From Chitinophagaceae bacterium UBA7600 (GTDB lineage: Bacteria > Bacteroidota > Bacteroidia > Chitinophagales > Chitinophagaceae), in the NCBI GenBank assembly GCA_002478885.1, contig DLKC01000012.1, positions 68,415 to 92,431 on the forward strand: DNA of 24,017 nt, read 5' to 3'. Each line of letters starts with the position of its first letter. Within the stretch, counting starts at the first letter, position 1. Below the pieces are notes generated by a model, which had not been told where the DNA came from, ran no database searches, and was given only the letters and a program-made list of their open reading frames with translations. Shown here in pieces: positions 1-8,200 of this stretch. The position numbers and the translations under genes are program-made.

Positions 1-2
1 GC

Positions 3-3000
3 AAAAAACAAATAGGGGCGGGCGAGCCGTTCAGTACGGAAATAGTCAATTATTCAAAGCGAGGAAAAAAATATTGGGTAAGGATAGTGGGGCAACCAAT
101 AACAAATAACCAGGGTGAACTGCAGGGCTTCTTTGCGATAGAAGAAGATATCACCCGGGAAAAAATGATACAGAAGAAGTTGGTTGAATCTGAACAGAAG
201 CTGCGGTATGCAATGGAAATGATCGGCGACAATGTGTGGGAGCACGATTTCAGTACAGGGTTAACAACCTTCTCCAAATCTGACCACACTTTGCTGGGCG
301 TCAGTGGTAACAGCAAGGAAGAAAATACCCGCGCCTGGTGGGACGCAGTTTACGAAAGCGATAAAGCTATTCTTACCAATAATGACGACCTATACAGGAA
401 AGGCATTATTGATCATCACACATTGGAATACAGGATCCGGCATAAAAGCGGTTCAATAAAATGGGTATTGGACCGTGGTGTGGTGATTGAAAAACACATC
501 AACGGCAAACCCTTAAAAATCATTGGCACTCATACAGACATAACCTCAATAAAAGAAACAGAAGAAAAACTTAGAAAGAGCCAGGAGCTGTGGAATTTTG
601 CGCTCGAGAGCTCAGGAGTTTGTGTATGGACTTACGATTTTGAAAACAACCGTGGGAGCTACTCCAGCCAATATGCACAAATGCTCGGCTATGGAAAGGA
701 TGAAGTGCAGGAAGATTACGACTGGATGCTGCATGTGCACGCCGACGACAAAGAATTACTGCGCCAAAACGATCTGATGTACCTCTACGACCTACAGAAC
801 CAGCACTCCCTTACCTATAGGCTGCGCTGTAAAGACGGGTCTTATAAATGGATTCTTGACAGGGGTATGCTGGTGGAAAAATCAGAAGATGAACGACCAA
901 TTCGTTCCATAGGAACCCACACAGATATTAACCACATAAAACAAACAGAAACAGAACTTGCCAACAGGGTAAAACAATTCCAGGCACTCTCCGAAAACGT
1001 CCCCGGTATTATTTATGAATACCAGTTTAGAGCAAATGACTGGGAGGGGCTTACCTATGTTAGCCCGGGAGTGGAAAGATTGCTTGGCATAAAACCGGAA
1101 GAGTTTTTAGATTATCCCCGGTATTTAAACCCGGAAGATCTTGTTGACATCCGTAACAAGAACGCTCATAGCAAAAAAACACTGGAACCATTTTATGCAG
1201 AAGCAAGGTTACAGTTGCCTGGCCAGTCAGAACGCTGGCTCTCTGTACAATCATCCTTTTCCTACCGGTCAGAACAAGGCGACATCGTTTATACAGGTTT
1301 TATTCTTGAAATCACTGAACGAAAGAACACAGAGTACCGACTGGAAAAACAAAGGCAATTCTATGAAGATATCCTGAACAATATGCCTGCAGATATCGCT
1401 GTATTCAATCCGGCGCATGAATACCTTTTTGTAAATCCGCAGGGTATCTCCAATCCTGATGTAAGGAAGTGGATCATCGGCAAAAAAGATGAAGATTATG
1501 TAGCATACAGGAATAAGCCAATCGAAATCGTTGCGAGCCGCAGGACCTTGTTTAATAACGTCGTCAGCACAAAAACATCCGGTGAATGGGAAGAAAAACT
1601 GGCGGGACCTGATGGAAAAGAAAAATGGATACTCCGCAGGTTTTCGCCCGTACTCGATAGCAACAAAAACGTAACACTGGTGTTGGGTTATGGCATCGAT
1701 ATTACGCAGCGGCGGCTGGCAGAAGACGCAATAAGGCGAAGCGAAGAAAAATACCGGATGCTGATTACCAATATGAACCTGGGGCTTGTGGAAGTGAATA
1801 AAGACGGTATTATACTGTTCGCCAACCAAACTTTTTGCAGCATGAGCGGCTATGAAGTGGAGGAAGTCATAGGTCGGGAAACTTTTGAAATTTTACTTGG
1901 AGATTCAGCGCAGGTCGTTAAGAATGAAATAACCGAAAAACGGGCAAAAGGCGTTTCAGAAGCTTACGAACTTGCAGTTAAGAATAAACGTGGCGAATTA
2001 AAATGGTGGCTGATAAGTGGCGCACCGATCTTTAATGAGACCGGCGTATTTACGGGTTCCATTGGTATTCATCTCGATATAACCGAACAGAAAAACCTGG
2101 AGCAGCAGTTACGTGTTGCAAAGAAAGATGCAGAAGAATCGTCCATGGCAAAAGAGGTATTTCTCGCTAACATGAGCCACGAAATAAGAACACCGATGAA
2201 TGCCATCATGGGCATGAGCCGGCAATTAAAAAAGACGATCCTCGATGAAAAACAGCGTGGCCAGTTAAACGCGATTACCAGTGCATCCGAAAACCTGCTG
2301 GTCATTATCAACGACATACTTGACTTTTCAAAGATCGAATCCGGCAAGCTTACACTGGAACGGATCGGCTTCCGCATCAGGGAAGTGATAGAGCATTGCG
2401 GCCAGGTCGTTGAATATAAGCTGAGGGAAAAAGGGCTAAGGTTCGAAAGCTTTATTGCCTCTTCCATGGCCGATGTGTTTATAGGTGATCCCTACAGGCT
2501 TAACCAGGTTTTATTAAACTTATTAAGCAACGCTATCAAATTCACTGAAAAAGGCAATATCAGCATCAGCTGCACACTGGAAAGTCAATCTGAAAACCAC
2601 CAGCTGGTTAACATCGCTGTTACAGACACAGGTATTGGAATGACAGAAGAATTCATGGATTCGCTCTTCAGCAAATTTTCACAGGAAGATGAAAGTATAT
2701 CAAGGCGTTTTGGCGGCACCGGCCTTGGCATGAGCATCAGCAAACAATTGGTTGAAATGATGGGCGGACAAATCCGCGTCGACAGCAAAAAGGGTTTTGG
2801 AACGTCTATCTATATTTCACTGCGCTTGAGAATTGGCAGCGCCGATGACCTGCCGGCTAGGGAAGACACCCTTTCTGATAGCAGCATTTTAAAAGGAAGT
2901 AAACTGTTGCTCGCCGAGGACAATGAAATGAACCGTATTGTGGCCAATACCATTCTCGAACAATATGGTGCAGTGGTCGACAATGCCTTCAACGGCAACG

Positions 3001-3650
3001 AAGCCATCAACATGTTGAATGCTGCTAAATATGACCTCGTGTTGATGGACGTACGGATGCCCGAAATGGACGGTCTCGAAGCCACAGCGTTCATTAGACA
3101 AAATATAAGCACCAGCTTACCCGTAATCGCTTTAACAGCCAACGCTCTTAAACAGGAACAGGAAAAATGCCTGAAAGCTGGCATGAATGATTTTTTGTCG
3201 AAACCGTTTGATGAAGAAGATCTCGTAAAAATGATCGCTAAATGGTTGGGCAAAGAAATCAATTTGCAGGGTGGCAGATCTAATTTTACAAAAGATAAAA
3301 GTCGACCAATGTATAACCTTGAAAAAATAAAAACGATCAGCCGCGGCAACACGCAGTTCGTGAAGAAGATGTTGCAGATATTTATCACCGAAAGTATCAG
3401 TTCGGTTGAACAGTTGCGGGAAAATTATTCGCTTAAAGACTACGCCAAAATAAAATCGATCTCACACAAAATGAAACCCTCTGTAAAGAATATGGGTATC
3501 GAGGCGATTACCGACGATATTCTTTTTATGGAAAACATGGAAGTGAATGATGAAAACCTGAAAAAACTTGCTGTGTCACTTGAAAAGACCGTGAACGTAT
3601 TAACGACTGTTGTTGAACAGCTACAGGAAGAACTCAACAATATGATATAA
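3..3650 (+). CDS. Multi-PAS hybrid sensor histidine kinase (HisKA-HATPase-REC-HPt), 5'-truncated by the window edge
   Basis: A cytoplasmic-type phosphorelay kinase. The reading frame is open back to base 3 and the residues before the first possible GTG (87) already read as the end of a PAS/PAC domain, so the true start lies outside the window. Counting from GTG 87 (1187 residues), five further PAS domains follow at about 37-157, 165-283, 290-413, 425-545 and 558-673. Then come a HisKA domain with the H-box MSHEIRTPMNA (phospho-accepting His698, codon 2178-2180) and a HATPase domain with N box LLNLLSNAIKFTE and glycine motifs DTGIGM and GGTGLGM. A receiver domain follows with LLLAEDNE and LMDVRMPEMDG (Asp988), and a C-terminal HPt domain with ISHKMKPSVKNMG (His1127). 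All phosphotransfer residues are present, so a His-Asp-His relay inside one protein is expected, ending on an HPt that needs a separate response regulator. No transmembrane segment is visible in the part seen. The ligand is unknown. Confidence 0.95.
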   Translation, partial: KKQIGAGEPFSTEIVNYSKRGKKYWVRIVGQPITNNQGELQGFFAIEEDITREKMIQKKLVESEQKLRYAMEMIGDNVWEHDFSTGLTTFSKSDHTLLGVSGNSKEENTRAWWDAVYESDKAILTNNDDLYRKGIIDHHTLEYRIRHKSGSIKWVLDRGVVIEKHINGKPLKIIGTHTDITSIKETEEKLRKSQELWNFALESSGVCVWTYDFENNRGSYSSQYAQMLGYGKDEVQEDYDWMLHVHADDKELLRQNDLMYLYDLQNQHSLTYRLRCKDGSYKWILDRGMLVEKSEDERPIRSIGTHTDINHIKQTETELANRVKQFQALSENVPGIIYEYQFRANDWEGLTYVSPGVERLLGIKPEEFLDYPRYLNPEDLVDIRNKNAHSKKTLEPFYAEARLQLPGQSERWLSVQSSFSYRSEQGDIVYTGFILEITERKNTEYRLEKQRQFYEDILNNMPADIAVFNPAHEYLFVNPQGISNPDVRKWIIGKKDEDYVAYRNKPIEIVASRRTLFNNVVSTKTSGEWEEKLAGPDGKEKWILRRFSPVLDSNKNVTLVLGYGIDITQRRLAEDAIRRSEEKYRMLITNMNLGLVEVNKDGIILFANQTFCSMSGYEVEEVIGRETFEILLGDSAQVVKNEITEKRAKGVSEAYELAVKNKRGELKWWLISGAPIFNETGVFTGSIGIHLDITEQKNLEQQLRVAKKDAEESSMAKEVFLANMSHEIRTPMNAIMGMSRQLKKTILDEKQRGQLNAITSASENLLVIINDILDFSKIESGKLTLERIGFRIREVIEHCGQVVEYKLREKGLRFESFIASSMADVFIGDPYRLNQVLLNLLSNAIKFTEKGNISISCTLESQSENHQLVNIAVTDTGIGMTEEFMDSLFSKFSQEDESISRRFGGTGLGMSISKQLVEMMGGQIRVDSKKGFGTSIYISLRLRIGSADDLPAREDTLSDSSILKGSKLLLAEDNEMNRIVANTILEQYGAVVDNAFNGNEAINMLNAAKYDLVLMDVRMPEMDGLEATAFIRQNISTSLPVIALTANALKQEQEKCLKAGMNDFLSKPFDEEDLVKMIAKWLGKEINLQGGRSNFTKDKSRPMYNLEKIKTISRGNTQFVKKMLQIFITESISSVEQLRENYSLKDYAKIKSISHKMKPSVKNMGIEAITDDILFMENMEVNDENLKKLAVSLEKTVNVLTTVVEQLQEELNNMI

Positions 3651-3669
3651 CGGTTTGGTTAACCATTTA

Positions 3670-4806
3670 TCATAATTCCGCAAAAGTGGTAATCGTCATG
3701 GTTTGGTTATGAAGATCACTACAACTGCCTGCCCTTTGCGGAGATATTTCGCCGTAAGAATAAAAGCCGGTTATTGTAGCAGCATCCGGGAAAAACTTTA
3801 CCGCAGAAGCAATTTCTTCTTTTATCCTTTCGCCTAAAACCAGTTTTCTTCCAACACAACTGATGAGGAGTACCAGTGATGGCTGGGCAGCAGAAAAAAC
3901 GCTGGCCTTATTGGCCGCTTCGCCGGCACTGTTGATCAGCTTTTCAAAATCGGCCTTCATAAACCGAACTCTTGCGCCAACAGGCATATCGCCGGCAAAA
4001 GTCATCGATTTCGCGGCTTCGTTTATTTTAAGAATGGTTCGCACCACAGGCACATCATCCTCTTTTGCTTTGATAGAAAGCGGGAACAGCAAAGCCGATC
4101 CCGGCAACTCCTCTGCGTATTTGCCAAGGTATTTTTTATAAAGGTCAAGTGCGCTTATGTTGTCAATTTCTGTAAGCACATTCGATTCTGCAGCAGTAAT
4201 CTTTCTCTCCGGGCCAAACTCTTCCCAGCCGCCCTTCAATCCGTAACCGATCTTAATGCGGTCTCCATAAAAACCTACCAGCACAACATTGCCTTCCTTA
4301 ATGTCTTCATTAAGGCCAACAATTGTTTTTTCAAATCTTGCAGCATCACCAGCCAGCCCACCGGTAACAGTAACCTCGTTATCCAGCGCATTTTTAACGG
4401 CCTCCGTAAGCTCTGTTCCATTAACAAGGTTACCATCTGAAAGCAGTAATACATAAGACAACCCTTGCCTGTCCAGTTTTTCTGCAACATATTTTCCCAG
4501 TTCATACGAATTGCTGAAAGCACTGATGTTGCCAACACTGTAAGCAAGTGCTGTGTGCTCAAGATAGATGCCTGTTACAACGATGCTTTCGTCATGCACA
4601 TCATTTTTATAAATTTCGCCCGAAGTGCTGCAGATAACCACATCGGCTAAGGGCAAATGCTTCTTTACTTCCGGTAAAACATTTGTGTGGTCGAGCAAGA
4701 TGCGATCGCCAAATACCAGCGCAATCTGGCACAACGCAGCATCGGCAGGCAACTCATCAGTGCCCGTCCAGGAATTGTTCTTAAAGTGGAAGCCAAACGT
4801 TTTCAT
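3670..4806 (-). CDS. FIST N/FIST C domain sensory protein
   Basis: 378 residues, usual length for the family. The N-terminal half (about 25-200) matches FIST_N: alternating hydrophobic strands and a conserved core around DVVICSTSGEIY and GGLAGDAARF. The C-terminal part (about 220-360) matches FIST_C, ending with SCVGRKLVLGER and a GFYSYGEISP motif typical of FIST proteins. FIST domains are proposed small-molecule (possibly amino-acid) sensor domains that work with signal-transduction proteins; the ligand here is unknown. There is no signal peptide, so it should be cytoplasmic. The ATG at 4804-4806 is the only start that keeps the N-terminal strand. The gene is convergent with the large hybrid kinase, whose stop codon is only 19 bp away, a context that suits a partner of that kinase (inference). 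No sure promoter was found upstream. Confidence 0.9.
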   Translation of the reverse strand: MKTFGFHFKNNSWTGTDELPADAALCQIALVFGDRILLDHTNVLPEVKKHLPLADVVICSTSGEIYKNDVHDESIVVTGIYLEHTALAYSVGNISAFSNSYELGKYVAEKLDRQGLSYVLLLSDGNLVNGTELTEAVKNALDNEVTVTGGLAGDAARFEKTIVGLNEDIKEGNVVLVGFYGDRIKIGYGLKGGWEEFGPERKITAAESNVLTEIDNISALDLYKKYLGKYAEELPGSALLFPLSIKAKEDDVPVVRTILKINEAAKSMTFAGDMPVGARVRFMKADFEKLINSAGEAANKASVFSAAQPSLVLLISCVGRKLVLGERIKEEIASAVKFFPDAATITGFYSYGEISPQRAGSCSDLHNQTMTITTFAEL

Positions 4807-4930
4807 ACTAAACTTTTTTATTCTTTTGGTGCATACACAGGGGCTCCGTTAAAAGGGGTACTGCAATTCAAGCACGGTTATCAGTGTGGACGGATCAATC
4901 TTATTTACCCGGCAATATAACAACAATCAG

Positions 4931-4953
4931 GCTTTGGTTGCGTCGCACACTTG
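4931..4953 (-). repeat. Dispersed intergenic element, copy 1
   Basis: On the minus strand this carries GTGTGCGACGCAACC followed by AAAGC. It agrees with the copy at 5078-5100 at 19 of 23 positions, in inverted orientation. Function unknown. Confidence 0.55.
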
Positions 4954-5077
4954 TACTTTTTTGCCCTTATCAGCTTTATTTTATGGTTTTATAATTTCTC
5001 TCTTAAACCGTTAGGTGTTTATTAATTGCGGGTTAGATATTTTAGGCTTACCAACGCTGCGCAGCGAACAGGAAGTT

Positions 5078-5100
5078 GCAGTGTGCGACGCAAGAAAAGC
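5078..5100 (+). repeat. Dispersed intergenic element, copy 2
   Basis: Carries GTGTGCGACGCAAG and then AAAAGC. It lies about 110 bp past the stop of the large T9SS protein, beyond that gene's hairpin terminator. Confidence 0.55.
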
Positions 5101-5148
5101 TCCATTTATTTACTTTAGCCCGGTTAAAAAATGGTCTTTTTACAAAAT

Positions 5149-5182
5149 GCAAAAATGAAACCAGGGCCAGCCTGGTTTCATT
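5149..5182 (-). terminator. Rho-independent terminator of the T9SS protein gene
   Basis: A perfect 12-bp inverted repeat: AATGAAACCAGG at 5154-5165 and CCTGGTTTCATT at 5171-5182, with a 5-base loop. Read on the minus strand, the stem is followed directly by a run of T (the A run just left of 5156). It begins 27 bp after the stop codon at 5209. Confidence 0.85.
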
Positions 5183-5208
5183 AAAGCTATTTTCACAACA
5201 CTTTGCGC

Positions 5209-8200
5209 TTACATGCGCCTTCCAAACATCACAAGCTTTGAGTAAGCCTCATTTTCCGAATCGGTTACCTTAACCATATACATGCCGTTGAGCACGATTG
5301 GTATGTTTAACCTTAACTCTTCTGCGCTATTGAAAGTTTTTGACAACACTACCCTTCCGCCAAGATCCAGGATGTCAACACGACGTACTACCTTATTGGT
5401 GAACTTGCCCATTTTGTGAATGAGTGATATGTATATCACATCGGCCGCAGGGTTTGGATAAGTCTTGACTTCTATCATGCTTTCTTCCTGCTGCTTCGAT
5501 TGTATCGTGTTCAGCACCTGGTTGGTGTGTGTGGGTTGGTAAGCATCGAACTGTATGCTTGCATTGTTGCGGAGCTTCGTGCCGGCTTTAATGTCTTTAG
5601 CTGGCATGATGCTGAAAGTAACATAGCCCTGGCTGTTACGCGCATCGGTAAGTGAATCACTGAGATAAATATTGCTCCAGTTAAAGCTTACGGTATTGCT
5701 GTTCATGCTTACATCAAGACCTTCATGACTTGCGCTCACAACCTTTAAAGTGGCAAGGTCAAGACCTTCGGGCAACTTATCTTCAATACGAACCGAAGTA
5801 GCTGCATGATTACCATTATTCTGGAAACGGATCGTATAAGTCAGCAACTGGTTTGGCTGTATAAATCCTTCTTTGCCATAACCTACAGGTACAACCTGTA
5901 TATCATTGGGATCAATTGCTCCAACAACAGTGTATGATTGGTTAACTGCATTGTCGGTAGCTGTGCAATCGCCGCTTAGTCCATCAACCCATCCGTTAAC
6001 CGCAACACTGCTTCCGATACCAAGTGTTGCATCAACGCTGTCGGTGAAAGAGATTACCTGTGTCTGGAAGGGATCAAGCTTTTCTATCTGCCATGTATAT
6101 GTTTTGTAATTGACATTGTTCTCCGTTGTGCTCGCCACCTTAGTAAAAGCAACGCTGTTGTTAGCTACAACATAAGAAGCGGGAGCTTTGAAATTCGCAC
6201 TGAAATTTGTTGCTGCAACTCTGCCGTTGTTGGTAATAATCATATTGAAATTATTGTTACCAAAACCTTTTCTTATAGCAGTTCCGCCCATTACCAGGTT
6301 GATGTCGGTGCTGTTGCACTTTGCTGTTGCAGGAACATAAATGGTATCCTTAAGGCCTTTGCCTGCGTCGATCGTATATGAGTTAACATTGGAACAAGCG
6401 GTTGAAACACCTTTTTCTTCCGATACGGTAAAGCTATAGGTTCCCGTTGCAACGTTTGTGCTAAAGTAACCGGCATCATTGGTATAAAGTTTTGTGCCTG
6501 TTCCTGTATTGTTTACTGCTGCTCTTGCAACAAGTGGTTCACCCGCATCTCTTACACAGTTATTATTGTTGTCGAAGAATACAGCACCTTTTATGTTAGC
6601 GAACTGTGTTTCAGTAACCTTGAGTATTTGTTTCGGGTTCACTTTGGTCAACACCTGTACAATACCGCTGGGCCATTTAATTTTTATTGAGTCAACAGTG
6701 GTTGCGTTACCTAAGCCGAAATGCTGTGTAAAGCTGCTTTGTCCGCCAAAACCACTCTGGGCATTTACTTCACGCATCTGCCAGGTATTGTTTGCTTTTA
6801 CAAAGACCTTCGCTCCTATGGCTGAACCATTGGAAACCTTTGCCTGTAATGCAATTTCAATCCAGCTGTTGCTATTGCCGTTATTGGTATAAAACCCGTT
6901 AAGTTCATTGTTGGTTGTTGCAACGAAGAGATCAAGATCGCCATCGTGGTCAAAGTCGCTCCATGCATGGCCTTTGGAATTTCCAAAGTCAAAGGATGGA
7001 AGTTCATCGTCTTTCCTGGTGAAACCGCCCTTTCCGTTGTTGATGTAAAGGAATTTAAGCCCTGTATCATTGGTTACATAAAGGTCAAGGTCGCCATCGT
7101 TATCAATATCTGCAAAACTGCAACCATGCGAAGTACCTTTATCTGTTACACAAGGCTGGTCGGTGATCTTTGTAAACACGCCTTTACCATCATTCCTGTA
7201 GAGATAATTTCCTGAAGAGTTTGCATTCGTTACAAACAGGTCCATGTCGCCATCATTGTCATAATCACCCCAGCAACTACCGACAGAATTGCTACCATCT
7301 TTTGTTATGGCGTTATCGACCTTTACAAAATTACCGTTGCCTTCGTTGTGGAATAAAGAGTTCTTATAACCGGTACCGTTAGGAACAAACAAATCCGGGA
7401 ATCCATCTCCATCATAATCACACCATGTTGGTCCCATTGACTGGTTAGCCTCAGAAGGTATTACACTTGTTTGCTGTTTGGTAAATGTATTGTTACCGTT
7501 ATTGCGGTAAAGCTCATTGTATTTGGTGGCAAAATAGTTGCACACAAAAAGATCAAGATTGTTGTCGTTGTCAAAGTCTGCAAAACCACCGCCAAAGTAA
7601 TAAGACACGTTCTTGGTGAATTCAGGTGTGTTATCCCTCACGAAAGTTCCGTTATTGTTCTTGTAGAAAAAGTTTGTCTTACGGGTATTGTTTAATACGA
7701 TAGCATCAAGATCACCATCGTTGTCTACATCCGCCCAGCTGCTGGTAACACTGATGGCAGAATCTGTCGCAATAGGCGAACCGGTATATTTGCTGAAAGC
7801 CCCATTTTTGTTGTTCACATACAGAATATTCGCTTTATAGCTTCTTCTGTCAGTGACAAAAAGATCGTCATAGCCGTCGTTGTTAAAATCAACCCAGCTG
7901 GCTGTCCAGGAGTCTGTACTGTCTTTGGTAACGATATTATCGTTGTATTTACTAAAAATAAGCTTGGAAGTATTGGTGGTATTTACACTCACCACTTCGG
8001 CGGTAACTGTTTGTTGTACCTGGTTATCAACTTTACCCGTAACAACGGTTTCGACCGTGGTGTTAATGGTACCGTTGATCGGCGTGCCGGAGCTGTTGGA
8101 GCCCGATGCTTTACACTTTGTTTCTACCGTGTACTGTGATTGTGGGTTAAGAACCGGGATGTCTTTAAAAGTAATATCCGTTTTATCGTTGTTGACCTTA

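Larger units (their letters stand above)
4807..5150. other. Intergenic region upstream of the FIST gene
   Basis: About 340 bp without a credible gene. It contains two copies of the dispersed GTGCGACGCAA element in opposite orientation, about 125 bp apart, and a perfect 10-bp palindrome GCTGCGCAGC around 5056-5065. The FIST promoter must lie here, but no exact TAnnTTTG box was found close to its start. Confidence 0.6.

Noticed and set aside
1269..1829. 186-codon open frame on the minus strand inside the hybrid kinase
   Set aside because: Antisense to well-conserved PAS domains, with no motif or promoter.
6926..7896. 150-bp periodic DNA repeat as a CRISPR-like or mobile array
   Set aside because: The periodicity is explained by the in-frame FG-GAP protein repeats and the units differ strongly at DNA level.
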